Source: Acidaminococcus sp050873445
Lineage (GTDB): Bacteria; Bacillota; Negativicutes; Acidaminococcales; Acidaminococcaceae
NCBI RefSeq assembly: GCF_050873445.1
Contig: NZ_JBNMIU010000009.1
Span: 1 to 59,389, forward strand
Direction: 5' to 3'
DNA: 59,389 bases
Made by a program: the position numbers and the translations under genes. The notes beneath the pieces are model-generated. The model worked only from the letters and a program-made list of their open reading frames with translations. It did not search any database and was not told the DNA's origin. The stretch's first letter is position 1. Each line of letters begins with the position of its first letter. Shown here one piece after another: positions 44,206 to 52,984 of the stretch.

Positions 44206-44682
44206 ATGGAACTGGCATTGACGAAACGCTTCCTGTTGGCTTGCCAGGAAGCAAAAGGCATTGTTGAAAAGCAGCCCCGTCTGCCCCGGGGCATGAAATC
44301 GGGCCATGTGCGGGTAGTGGACACCATCCACCAGCTGGCTGAGAAAAAAGTCCAGGTGCGCACTGGTGATGTGGGCCGGGCCATGGGCATTACCCAGCCC
44401 AGCATCACCCGGCTGATCCACGAATTGGTGGAGATGGGGTATGCAAAACTGCACCAGCTGCCGGAGGACCGAAGGGTCTATATGGTGGCTCTGACCCAGG
44501 CTGGAGAAGCCTTCTATGAACGGTATGTGCGGCAGTTCCATCAGTGGCTCAATGGAGAACTGGAAGGCCTGGAACTGGCCGATGTGGAGGTGGCTATCCG
44601 GGTGATCCATCAGGTAGCTCAGGTGATGGACCGTGTGGAAGACTGCTTTGCGGAAACAGAAAAGGAGATATACCATGAATAA
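44206..44682 (+). CDS. MarR-family regulator
   Basis: This 158-residue dimeric winged-helix regulator has its recognition region in VRTGDVGRAMGITQPSITRLIHEL followed by the wing DRRVYMVALTQAG. AAAGGAG precedes the ATG. It overlaps the downstream MFS transporter by 8 nt and sits beside a nested palindrome, so it most likely represses its own operon until a drug or phenolic ligand binds. Confidence 0.9.
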   Translation: MELALTKRFLLACQEAKGIVEKQPRLPRGMKSGHVRVVDTIHQLAEKKVQVRTGDVGRAMGITQPSITRLIHELVEMGYAKLHQLPEDRRVYMVALTQAGEAFYERYVRQFHQWLNGELEGLELADVEVAIRVIHQVAQVMDRVEDCFAETEKEIYHE

Positions 44683-46084
44683 AGAACCCAAAGAATTTGT
44701 CCGCCGGGCGGATGCCAAACTGTTCCTTTCCATCGTAGCGGCCGGCCTGCTTTCCTTTACGGGCGTGGTGATTGAAACGGCCATGAACGTGACCTTTCCT
44801 ACGCTGATGCGGGAATTTTCCGTGGGGACTTCCACGGTGCAGTGGCTGACCACTGGCTATCTGCTGGTGCTGGCCACGGTGATCCCCACTTCCAGCTTTT
44901 TGAAGCATCGCTTTCCCCTGAAGAAACTGTTTGTAGTCGGGAACCTGCTGTTTTTGAGCGGGACGGTATTGGATGCGGTGGCCGGAAGTTTTCCCATGCT
45001 TCTGCTGGGGCGGCTGTTCCAGGGGGCGGGTACAGGCATCGGCCTGCCGCTTATGTTCAACTTGGTGCTGGACCAGGCTCCTCTCAATAAAATCGGTACC
45101 ATGATGGGGGCAGCCATGCTGGTGTGCGCCCTGGCCCCGGCAGTGGGGCCATCCCTGGGAGGCTTTATCGTAGGCCAGTTCGGCTGGCGCATGATTTTCG
45201 TGGCCCTGGTACCCGGACTGCTGTTTTCCCTGGGGGCCGGGCTCTATGCCATCCGGCAGTCGTCGCCTTACGGGCCCCGGGCCTTTGATTCCTTCGGGCT
45301 GGGCTGTCTGGCTGTGGCCTTTTCCTGTCTGCTGCTGCTGTGCAGCTATGCTTCCAGTCTGCCGGTTCTGCCCTGTCTGGGGCTGGCGGCGTTGGGACTC
45401 CTGGCGGTAGAGATTTTTCTGCGGCAGGAGAACCGGCTGCTGCAGCGGGGAAAAGCACCTCTCCTGAACTTGGACGTGTTCCGGTCGGTGTCTTTTGACG
45501 GAGCGGTACTGGGGCTCCTGCTGGTCCAGTTCCTGTGCCTGGGTATCGGCTTTTTGCTGCCCAACTATGCCCAGCTGGTGCTCCGGGCGGATCCCTTTTC
45601 CGCCGGATGCATCCTGCTGCCTGGCTGCCTGGTGGGAGCGGCTCTGGCTCCGGTGAGCGGACGGCTCTATGACCGGCTGGGGGCAGCGAAGCCTCTTCTT
45701 GTGGGCAGCCTGTGTCTTCTGCTGAGCCAGGTGGGGTACAACCTGGTGCTGGGAACGGTCGGGATTTTGGGACTGACCCTGGTTTATGTGATCTTTACCG
45801 TGGGGCAGGGCCTTTCCGCCGGAAATATCCTGACTTACGCCATGGGGCAGCTGCCGGCGGCCATCCAGCCGGACGGCAATGCGGTGTGCAATACGCTGCA
45901 GCAGCTGGCCGGTGCGGTGGGTACAGCCATGGCGGCGGCTCTGGTAGCCGCCGGTCAGCAGGCCGGACCGGATCTGTCCACGGGTACCGGTCTGGGTACG
46001 GCCCATGCCTTTATTCTTTTGCTGGTGCTGGCCCTGTGCCAGGGAATCTGCATATTCTGGGCATTAAAAAAGGGCCGCCGGTGA
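44675..46084 (+). CDS. MFS multidrug efflux protein (DHA2/EmrB type)
   Basis: This 469-residue, 14-helix transporter of the drug:H+ antiporter-2 family has ETAMNVTFPTLMREF in helix 1, WLTTGYLLVLATVIPTSSFL in helix 2 and GRLFQGAGTGIGLPLMFNL (motif C-like), all typical. ATG 44675 follows AAAGGAG. Coupling to the MarR gene suggests ligand-induced efflux. The substrate is unknown. Confidence 0.88.
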   Translation: MNKEPKEFVRRADAKLFLSIVAAGLLSFTGVVIETAMNVTFPTLMREFSVGTSTVQWLTTGYLLVLATVIPTSSFLKHRFPLKKLFVVGNLLFLSGTVLDAVAGSFPMLLLGRLFQGAGTGIGLPLMFNLVLDQAPLNKIGTMMGAAMLVCALAPAVGPSLGGFIVGQFGWRMIFVALVPGLLFSLGAGLYAIRQSSPYGPRAFDSFGLGCLAVAFSCLLLLCSYASSLPVLPCLGLAALGLLAVEIFLRQENRLLQRGKAPLLNLDVFRSVSFDGAVLGLLLVQFLCLGIGFLLPNYAQLVLRADPFSAGCILLPGCLVGAALAPVSGRLYDRLGAAKPLLVGSLCLLLSQVGYNLVLGTVGILGLTLVYVIFTVGQGLSAGNILTYAMGQLPAAIQPDGNAVCNTLQQLAGAVGTAMAAALVAAGQQAGPDLSTGTGLGTAHAFILLLVLALCQGICIFWALKKGRR

Positions 46085-46092
46085 GGGCGGCC
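46066..46092 (-). terminator. Second minus-strand terminator at the MFS stop
   Basis: GGCCGCC (46073-46079) pairs with GGCGGCC (46086-46092), and on the minus strand the stem is followed by CTTTTTT. It lies across the MFS stop codon and would catch read-through from the gene at 46208. Confidence 0.6.
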
Positions 46093-46104
46093 TGATCAAA
46101 GGTG

Positions 46105-46139
46105 TCGTCATCCGTCACTAGCCCTTCGTCACTAGTCGA
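46105..46139. repeat. Degenerate heptamer repeat, copy 3
   Basis: GTCACTA occurs at 46114-46120 and 46128-46134 with GCCCTTC between, in a register of seven together with GTCATCC and GTCGATG. It resembles the repeats at 14682 and 36976. Confidence 0.4.
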
Positions 46140-46161
46140 TGGAGGCCAGCTGATGCTGGCA

Positions 46162-46205
46162 AAAAGACAGGAGCTGCGAAGGATGATTCACAGCTCCTGT
46201 CTTTT
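46162..46205. terminator. Bidirectional terminator between MFS and secreted-protein genes
   Basis: AAAAGACAGGAGCTG (46162-46176) pairs perfectly with CAGCTCCTGTCTTTT (46191-46205), a 15-bp stem with a 14-nt loop and T-rich flanks on both strands. Confidence 0.9.
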
Positions 46206-46207
46206 CT

Positions 46208-46768
46208 TTATTTCTTTGCGTTTTTTGTCAGCTCAGTGGCGGCTTCCCGGATGATACCGGCCAGCAGGGTATCGGATGAATATTCGCTGCTGGTGCGGTC
46301 ATCGGTGAGCTGGTAGATGGTCTCACCGTTCTTGGTCGCCAGGAAACTCAGGCTGGCATAGGAGGTACCGGCACTGGTCAGCTTTTTTCCCTTCCTGTCG
46401 GTGGTGACTTCAGCGCCTGGAGTGGCAGGTTCTGCTCCCACACGGTTCAACTGCACCTGCAGGGTGATGGTGTTGCGCAGCTGTTTATCGGGCAGCATGA
46501 CCGGATTGTTGTACAGGGTGACGCCTTTCTTCTTCAAATCCTGCTGCAGGGTCAGGAAGGTCTTGCGGACGGCATCGTCGTCCCGGACGAAGGAAGGATG
46601 GGCTTTCTGGAAGTCCGCATCCTGACGGCTCAAGTTTTTCAGATAAACGACTTTCAAGTGTTTAAAAGGAAAGGTATTGCTCTTCCAGCCGCTGCGTGCA
46701 GCACCCGCCGTCAGGGGCAGAGCCAGCAGCGTCACCAGCAGGGTGGCCAATGCCAGGAATTTTTTCAT
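46208..46768 (-). CDS. Secreted protein of unknown function
   Basis: This 186-residue protein has a clear signal peptide (KKFLALATLLVTLLALPLTAGA, cut after AGAA or AGA). The mature part has FKHLKVVYLKNLS and a TITLQVQLNRVG segment followed by a C-terminal helix (LLAGIIREAATELTKNAKK). The pattern resembles small periplasmic proteins that sense or carry ligands, but no family is recognised. The start at 46768 follows GAGGAGG. It is monocistronic, convergent with the MFS gene. Confidence 0.65.
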   Translation of the reverse strand: MKKFLALATLLVTLLALPLTAGAARSGWKSNTFPFKHLKVVYLKNLSRQDADFQKAHPSFVRDDDAVRKTFLTLQQDLKKKGVTLYNNPVMLPDKQLRNTITLQVQLNRVGAEPATPGAEVTTDRKGKKLTSAGTSYASLSFLATKNGETIYQLTDDRTSSEYSSDTLLAGIIREAATELTKNAKK

Positions 46769-46841
46769 GGGTGTTCCTCCTCTATGCATTCTATCTTTTC
46801 ATTTTACAACGGAAAAGGATGTGTTTCAACGGGTTTTCGTT

Positions 46842-46870
46842 TTGACTATCGTCTGGAATCGGGCTATAAT
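46842..46870 (+). promoter_or_regulatory. Promoter of the 46925-53752 gene run
   Basis: The -35 TTGACT (46842-46847) is 17 nt from the -10 TATAAT (46865-46870), the strongest match to consensus in this part. Gaps downstream are small up to 54232, so this may drive a long operon. Confidence 0.75.
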
Positions 46871-46924
46871 TTGTAGAGCTAGGCGTATCCATAGCAGATA
46901 CAGTGCAGGAAGGAGGCTTTTGTC

Positions 46925-47917
46925 ATGCCAATACCGCTTGTTGTATGGGCGGCTGCCGGGATTGGTGCAGCCGGCCTGAAATTATACAAGAGCGCTACCA
47001 GCGCAGAGAACATGGTGAAAAATGCCATTGAACGGTACAATGAAGAGCGGTTCAAGTTCTATAAGGTCCTGGAACAGTTGACTCCGGAAGTGGAGAACCT
47101 GGGCCATCTGAAACTCCATGTATGGGGCTGTTATGACAAGGTCTTCGCCATTTTGGAGAAAATCGACAATTTGCCCGGACATTATACGTATAAGAGCCAC
47201 AAAAATCTCCATATGCTGCCCCAGGATGTGCGGAAACTGAAACGGATCCGCCAGGTGGTGGAACGGATCCAGAATAAAAAACTGGATACAGAAGGTACCG
47301 GCATGCTGACGGTGCTGGCCCTCCAGGGCGGGGCGGCCAGTTCCTACAGCCAGTCGGAGCTGGAACGGGATGAGGCCAAGCTGGTTATGGAAAGGATCAT
47401 GGATCAGCCCCTGTATACTTCGGAAGTGACGGTCCTGGATGAAATGAGCGTCCTGGAATCCATCATGTGCTTCCCCAAGGTCCTGCGGCCCGGCTATTTT
47501 TCCGATAAGGACGGGTCGAAGATGACCAAGGACCAGGCGGTCCATTTCAAGACGGATACGGATACCCAGTCCCTGCTGCTGGCCGATGCGGAAGCCCGGG
47601 GGCAGCGCCTGCTGGAAGTAGTGGCCCATGTGCGCAAGACCATGGAACTTCTGAAGAACGAGCAGCGGGAACAGATCCAGTATCTGCAGCACCTGCTTAC
47701 CACCAAGAACGACTATAGTCTGTTTACTCTGGAGGAAAAGGACCGGCTGAACTTCCTGGTGGCCATCGGGTTCGTCCTGCGGGAACTGGCCCGGACCGAT
47801 ATCGTGTTAAAGAATGGCAGCATGGCCATCCTGAACCGGAGTGGCCTGCGGGTTCCTCTGAGCAAGGCCCAGGATTTGCTGCCGTCTGAAAATCTGGCAT
47901 TGCTGGATGAAAAATAA
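46925..47917 (+). CDS. Protein of unknown function with N-terminal hydrophobic segment
   Basis: This 330-residue protein is mostly helical. Residues 3-20 are hydrophobic and glycine/alanine-rich (PLVVWAAAGIGAAGLKLY), probably a membrane anchor or a membrane-binding helix. The rest is soluble and charged. The first 100 residues (SAENMVKNAIERYNEERFKF) resemble long helices of membrane-associated scaffold proteins. No domain is recognised. It heads a run with phosphomannomutase and GalE, hinting at an envelope role. AGGAGG precedes the ATG. Confidence 0.6.
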   Translation: MPIPLVVWAAAGIGAAGLKLYKSATSAENMVKNAIERYNEERFKFYKVLEQLTPEVENLGHLKLHVWGCYDKVFAILEKIDNLPGHYTYKSHKNLHMLPQDVRKLKRIRQVVERIQNKKLDTEGTGMLTVLALQGGAASSYSQSELERDEAKLVMERIMDQPLYTSEVTVLDEMSVLESIMCFPKVLRPGYFSDKDGSKMTKDQAVHFKTDTDTQSLLLADAEARGQRLLEVVAHVRKTMELLKNEQREQIQYLQHLLTTKNDYSLFTLEEKDRLNFLVAIGFVLRELARTDIVLKNGSMAILNRSGLRVPLSKAQDLLPSENLALLDEK

Positions 47918-47937
47918 AAGGGTGAGGAGAGAGTATC

Positions 47938-49302
47938 GTGATCAGCACAAAAGCATTTAAGGCCTATGACATCCGGGGCATCGTACCGGAGGAAGTGAAC
48001 GAAGACCTGGCGTACCGTCTGGGGCGTTCTCTGGTCTGGTACCTGAAAGCCAGGAAGCTGGTGGTGGGTCACGATATCCGCCTCAGCGGACCGGCCCTGA
48101 GCAAGGCTGCTGTGGACGGCATGCGGGACGCCGGTGCTCAGGTACTGGATCTGGGCCAGTGCGGCACGGAAATGATTTATTTTGCCACTGCCCATCTGAA
48201 GACAGATGGGGGTATGATGATCACTGCCAGCCACAATCCCAAGGACTATAACGGCATGAAGCTGGTACGTTCGGAAGCCCGGCCTATTTCGGCGGATACG
48301 GGTCTGCAGGAGCTGGCGGAAATGGTGACGGCCGACGATTTCGAGACCCGGGTGCCCAAAGCGGACAAACGGGGCGGCTATGAAGAAATCAACATTGTCC
48401 CCAGTTATGTGGAACATTTGCTTTCCTATATCAATGTGAAGAGCCTGCTGCCTCTGAAAATCGTGGCCAACCCGGGCAATGGCGGCGCCGGTCCTATTGT
48501 GCGGGAGCTGGCCAGACATCTGCCCTGTCAGTTCTTCATGCTGAACGAGACCCCGGACGGGAATTTTCCCAACGGGGTGCCCAACCCGCTGCTGCCGGGC
48601 AATCGGGCAGCCACGTCTGAAGCTGTGAAAAAGGTGGGCGCCGATCTGGGCATTGCCTGGGACGGGGATTTTGACCGCTGCTTTTTCTTCGACGAGAACG
48701 GCCGGTTCATTGAAGGGTACTATCTGGTGGGCCTGTTTGCCCAGTACTTCCTGAAGAAGCATCCGGGCAGCAAAATCCTGTATGATCCCCGCCTGACCTG
48801 GAATACGGAAGACATCATCGCCCGCTATGACGGAGAACCGGTGCGCTGCAAGAGCGGTCATGCTTTTATCAAGGAGTGCATGCGGAGGAACAACGTGATT
48901 TACGGGGGCGAAATGAGTGCCCACCATTATTTCCGTGACTTCTCCTACTGCGACAGCGGGATGATTCCCTGGCTGCTGATGATCTCCCTGATTTCCACTT
49001 CCGGTATGACACTCAGCCAGATGGTGGATGCCCGGATCGCTGAATATCCCTGCAGCGGGGAAATCAATCTGAAGGTGAAGGATGCGGACGAAATCCTGGA
49101 ACGGCTGTCCAAATTTTTCAGATCCGGGATCCAGGACCGGATGGACGGGCTGAGCGTGGTCTACACCGAATGGCGCTTCAACCTGCGGAAATCCAATACG
49201 GAACCGGTGGTGCGTCTGAACATCGAAACCCGGGGCGATAGGGATCTGCTGAAGCAGAAAATCCGGGAAATGCTGGAACTGATCGGCGGAGAAAGAGCAT
49301 AG
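47938..49302 (+). CDS. Phosphomannomutase/phosphoglucomutase (AlgC/ManB type)
   Basis: This 454-residue alpha-D-phosphohexomutase has its catalytic phosphoserine in MMITASHNPKDYNG (near residue 100), the metal loop DGDFDRC (near 241), the sugar-binding loop GEMSAHHYF (near 323) and the phosphate loop RKSNTEPVVR (near 418). It interconverts mannose- or glucose-6- and 1-phosphates for surface polysaccharide precursors. The start is GTG after GGTGAGGAGAG. Coupling to galE (15-nt gap) supports a nucleotide-sugar role. Which hexose is preferred cannot be told. Confidence 0.93.
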   Translation: MISTKAFKAYDIRGIVPEEVNEDLAYRLGRSLVWYLKARKLVVGHDIRLSGPALSKAAVDGMRDAGAQVLDLGQCGTEMIYFATAHLKTDGGMMITASHNPKDYNGMKLVRSEARPISADTGLQELAEMVTADDFETRVPKADKRGGYEEINIVPSYVEHLLSYINVKSLLPLKIVANPGNGGAGPIVRELARHLPCQFFMLNETPDGNFPNGVPNPLLPGNRAATSEAVKKVGADLGIAWDGDFDRCFFFDENGRFIEGYYLVGLFAQYFLKKHPGSKILYDPRLTWNTEDIIARYDGEPVRCKSGHAFIKECMRRNNVIYGGEMSAHHYFRDFSYCDSGMIPWLLMISLISTSGMTLSQMVDARIAEYPCSGEINLKVKDADEILERLSKFFRSGIQDRMDGLSVVYTEWRFNLRKSNTEPVVRLNIETRGDRDLLKQKIREMLELIGGERA

Positions 49303-49317
49303 GAGGAGTTTTTGGGA

Positions 49318-50307
49318 ATGAACGTACTGGTAACAGGGGGAGCCGGGTACATCGGCTCCCATGTGGTGGAAGAACTGACGGCCAACGGGTATACGCCCAT
49401 TGTGTACGATAACTTCAGCACCGGTCATGTGGATGCGGTGTCGGAAAAAGTACAGCTGATCGAAGGGGATATCCATGATTTCAATTTTTTGAAACATGTG
49501 CTGGGGGAATATGAAATTGATGGGGTGCTCCATTTTGCGGCCAGCAGTCAGGTAGGCGAATCCATGACGAACCCGGGAAAATACTACTACAACAACGTGG
49601 CCGGGACCCTGGGGCTCCTGGATGCCATGCGGGAAGCCGGCGTGGACCAGCTGGTGTTCTCCTCCACGGCTGCTGTATATGGGGAACCGGAACAAGTCCC
49701 CATTACGGAAGACATGCCCCTGTGTCCCACCAATGTGTACGGCCGGACCAAGCTGATGATTGAAAGGATGATGGAAGACTACAGCAGGGCCTATGGCCTG
49801 CGCTATGTGGCCCTGCGCTACTTCAATGCCGCTGGTGCTTCCCTGCTGGGGAACATCGGGGAAGACCACCGGCCGGAGACCCATCTGATCCCCCTGATTA
49901 TCCAGGCGGCTCTGGGCCGGCGGGACAGCGTGTCCATTTTCGGGACGGATTATCCTACCCCGGATGGCACCTGCCTGCGGGACTACATCCACGTAAAAGA
50001 CCTGGCCAGTGCCCATGTACTGGCCATGAACCACCTGAAAGAGGGCGGCAGCAGCCGGGTGTATAACCTGGGGACGGAAAACGGTTTCTCTGTGCGGGAA
50101 ATCATTGAAACGGTGAAAAAGGTCACCGGCCGCAGCTTTGCGGTGAAGGAAGAAGCCAGAAGAGCCGGGGATCCGGCCAAACTGATCGCTTCTTCGGAAA
50201 AAATCAAGAAGGAGCTCCATTGGGAACCCCGCCACAGCAACATCGAAGAGATCGTGGCTACGGCCTGGCGGTGGCATGAGGGTCATCCCGAAGGATACGA
50301 AAAATAA
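49318..50307 (+). CDS. galE: UDP-glucose 4-epimerase
   Basis: This 329-residue extended SDR has NAD binding by GGAGYIGSH at the N-terminus, catalytic Ser-x-Thr in FSSTAAVYG, Tyr and Lys in YGRTKLMIERM, and RYFNAAGAS, which are typical of GalE. It interconverts UDP-glucose and UDP-galactose. ATG 49318 is preferred after AGGAGG; a TTG at 49312 is an alternative. It lies between the phosphohexomutase and the ABC-F gene. Confidence 0.93.
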   Translation: MNVLVTGGAGYIGSHVVEELTANGYTPIVYDNFSTGHVDAVSEKVQLIEGDIHDFNFLKHVLGEYEIDGVLHFAASSQVGESMTNPGKYYYNNVAGTLGLLDAMREAGVDQLVFSSTAAVYGEPEQVPITEDMPLCPTNVYGRTKLMIERMMEDYSRAYGLRYVALRYFNAAGASLLGNIGEDHRPETHLIPLIIQAALGRRDSVSIFGTDYPTPDGTCLRDYIHVKDLASAHVLAMNHLKEGGSSRVYNLGTENGFSVREIIETVKKVTGRSFAVKEEARRAGDPAKLIASSEKIKKELHWEPRHSNIEEIVATAWRWHEGHPEGYEK

Positions 50308-50312
50308 GCAGT

Positions 50313-52277
50313 ATGGATATTTTAGTTACCGTGGACGGCTTGAAAAAAAGTTTCGGCGTCCACGATATTTTTCAAAATGTAAGTTTTACCATCCGGCAGG
50401 GTGAAAAAGTGGGCCTGGTAGGGGTCAACGGCTCCGGCAAGACCACCCTGCTACGTTGCCTGCTGGATCCGGACTTTGCGGACGGAGGTACGGTGAAGTT
50501 CGCCGGAGAGCTGCGACTGGGCTATGTGGAACAGGGCTTCGATGATTTCCGGGAGGAGACCATCTGGCAGTTCATGCAGCATGCCTGCCCGGATATCCTG
50601 AACCTGCGGGACAAGATGCAGAAACTGGAAGAAGCAAGCGGCAAAGCCAGGGGAGACGAGCTCCAGGGGATCCTGGATCAGTATGCCCGTACGGAGAGCC
50701 GTTATGCCCATCTGGACGGATACCATTACGAAAGCAATATCAAACGGGTGCTCATTGGTCTGGGCTATCCGGAGGAAACCTGGGAGAACCGGGCAGATAA
50801 GCTGTCCGGAGGGCAGAAGACACGGCTGCAGCTGGCGGCGGCCCTGGTGAATTCTCCGGATCTGCTGATCCTGGACGAACCCACCAACCACCTGGACATC
50901 GTCATGAGCGAATGGCTGGAAAAATACCTGCGGGAATTCCGGGGCGGTGTGCTGGTGATTTCTCACGACCGGGCATTTTTGGACAATGTGGTGGATGACA
51001 TCCTGGAAATGGAAGAAGGTACCATCCATCGGTTCAAGGGAAATTATTCCCGCTACCTGGAACAGAAGGAAGTGCAGGTACTGACCCAGACCCGGGCCTA
51101 CGAGGCCCAGCAGGAATACATCGCCCGGCAGGAGGCCTATATCCGCCGGTTCAAAGCGGGCATCAAGAGCAAGATGGCCCGGGGACGCCAGTCCCAGCTG
51201 GACCGGCTGGAACGGATCGATGCACCGGTGCAGGAGGAAGAGTTCGAACTGCGCCTGCCCCATGCCACCGAATGCGCAGAAAAGGTGATTATGCTGGAAC
51301 ACCTGGATGTGGGCTACCCCGGGACGACACTGCTGCAGGATGTGGATCTGACCCTGCGCCGGGGTGAGAAGGTGGCCATCATCGGCCCCAATGGCTGCGG
51401 CAAATCCACCTTGCTGAAGACCATCCTCCAGGAACTGCCGCCCCTGAAGGGGGATGCCCGCATCGGCAACCGGGTGAAAATCGGTTACTTCTCCCAGAGT
51501 TACGAACGGCTGGATGAGAAGCAGACCATCATGGAGAACTTCCTGACGGAGTACGGGCTCACTGACGAGCAGACGCGGCGCCTTTTGGGGAGCATGATGT
51601 TCCATGGAGAAGATGTGTTCAAGGTGATCGGCACCCTGTCCGGGGGCCAGAAAGCCCGTCTGGTACTGTTGAAACTGGTCCTGGACGGGGCAAACTGCCT
51701 GCTCCTGGACGAACCTACCAACCATCTGGATATCGCTGCCAAGGAGGCGGTGGAAGCGGCCCTGGAAACCTTTGACGGCACCGTGCTGCTGGTCAGCCAT
51801 GACCGGTACCTGGTCAATGAGGTGGCTGAACGGATCTGGGCAGTGGAACAGGGTCATGTGGCTGATTACAAGGGCAACTACGATTTCTACCTGGCAGAAC
51901 GGCAGAAACGGCAGGCTGGGGCTGCAGTGGCGGTACCTGCAGCGAAAAAGAACAGGGAGAAGGCAGAACCTGAAAATGCAGAACAAGCAGCGCCTGCTCC
52001 GGAAACCAAGAAAACGGCTGCTCCCGGACAGGCGGAGAAAAAGCCGGAGAAGAAACCTTACAGTCCCGGCGAGGCTCAGAAACTGCTGCCCCAGGTGGAA
52101 CTGAAGATCCGGGAGTACGAAGCACTGCAGAAGGTGCTCAGCAATCAGATCGCCGACCCGGCCAACCAGCAGGATCTGGCAACCAGTACTCGCCTGGCCA
52201 ATGAGTATGCGGAACAGGAGAAGATCCTGGACGGGCTCATGGAAAAGTGGGAGAAACTGATGGAGTCTTTGGAATGA
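50313..52277 (+). CDS. ABC-F family ATPase (Uup/YfmR-like)
   Basis: This 654-residue cytosolic protein has two ABC ATPase domains and no membrane segment. P-loops are GVNGSGKTT (near 39) and GPNGCGKST (near 358). Signature LSGGQKTR and Walker B LLILDEPTNHLD occur in the first domain, with LSGGQKAR and LLLDEPTNHLD in the second. The inter-domain linker (about 240-320) is charged, and a C-terminal extension rich in Lys, Glu, Ala and Pro ends in a coiled-coil domain (about 580-650). ABC-F proteins act on ribosomes; a Uup/YfmR role in translation of difficult sequences is more likely than antibiotic resistance. Its stop overlaps the next start as ATGA. Confidence 0.92.
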   Translation: MDILVTVDGLKKSFGVHDIFQNVSFTIRQGEKVGLVGVNGSGKTTLLRCLLDPDFADGGTVKFAGELRLGYVEQGFDDFREETIWQFMQHACPDILNLRDKMQKLEEASGKARGDELQGILDQYARTESRYAHLDGYHYESNIKRVLIGLGYPEETWENRADKLSGGQKTRLQLAAALVNSPDLLILDEPTNHLDIVMSEWLEKYLREFRGGVLVISHDRAFLDNVVDDILEMEEGTIHRFKGNYSRYLEQKEVQVLTQTRAYEAQQEYIARQEAYIRRFKAGIKSKMARGRQSQLDRLERIDAPVQEEEFELRLPHATECAEKVIMLEHLDVGYPGTTLLQDVDLTLRRGEKVAIIGPNGCGKSTLLKTILQELPPLKGDARIGNRVKIGYFSQSYERLDEKQTIMENFLTEYGLTDEQTRRLLGSMMFHGEDVFKVIGTLSGGQKARLVLLKLVLDGANCLLLDEPTNHLDIAAKEAVEAALETFDGTVLLVSHDRYLVNEVAERIWAVEQGHVADYKGNYDFYLAERQKRQAGAAVAVPAAKKNREKAEPENAEQAAPAPETKKTAAPGQAEKKPEKKPYSPGEAQKLLPQVELKIREYEALQKVLSNQIADPANQQDLATSTRLANEYAEQEKILDGLMEKWEKLMESLE

Positions 52278-52963
52278 CGATTGAAGAATTTTTACAGAAA
52301 TTGCAGCACTTCCACGGGGAGAACTGCTTCAATCCCTGGGGAGACTATGATCCCCAGTGTGATATCGGACCCCAGGCGCCGGTGATCCGGTCAGCCAATC
52401 TCCGCCGCTACCTGGAACTGCGGAAAGGTGCCCGTTTCCTGTTCATTGCCGAGGGTCTGGGCTACCAGGGCGGTCATTTTTCCGGTATGGCCATGACCAG
52501 CGAGCGGATCCTGCTGGGCCACCATGCCACAGTACGCCCGGAAGTGGTGCTGGGCGAAGGCTGGGACTACCGGCGGACTAGTAATCCGGAAAGCCCGCTG
52601 CTGAACCGGAAACAGCGGGAAGAGGGGTTCAACGAACCTACGGCTACCATCATGTGGGGAGAACTGGCCAAGCAGGGACTGGCTCCCTTTCAGACCGTGC
52701 TGTGGAATATCTTCCCCTTCCATCCCCATAAATCCTCCGGCATTTTGACCAACAGGACTCCCACCGGGCCGGAACTGGATATAGGTATCCGGTTTGCCTG
52801 GGACCTGCTGGCACTGCTGCCTGGAATGAAAGTCATCGCCATCGGGCGGAAAAGCGCTGGTACCCTGGAAAAATACGGGGTGCCCTGTGCGGCGGTGCCC
52901 CATCCTTCCATGGGGGGAGCCAACCGGTTCCGGGAGGCTGTGGACCGGCTGTTCAGCGAATAA
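52274..52963 (+). CDS. Uracil-DNA glycosylase superfamily protein
   Basis: This 229-residue protein has the C-terminal motif VPHPSMGGANRF, matching the HPS loop of uracil-DNA glycosylases, and an N-terminal FNPWGDYDP region. The usual GEAPG motif is replaced by AEGLGYQGGHFSGMAMTSER, and NIFPFHPHK matches the third conserved region. It is an atypical branch whose base specificity is uncertain. The ATG overlaps the ABC-F stop, so translation is coupled. Confidence 0.75.
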   Translation: MTIEEFLQKLQHFHGENCFNPWGDYDPQCDIGPQAPVIRSANLRRYLELRKGARFLFIAEGLGYQGGHFSGMAMTSERILLGHHATVRPEVVLGEGWDYRRTSNPESPLLNRKQREEGFNEPTATIMWGELAKQGLAPFQTVLWNIFPFHPHKSSGILTNRTPTGPELDIGIRFAWDLLALLPGMKVIAIGRKSAGTLEKYGVPCAAVPHPSMGGANRFREAVDRLFSE

Positions 52964-52984
52964 GAATGGGCAAAGGAGTATGCC

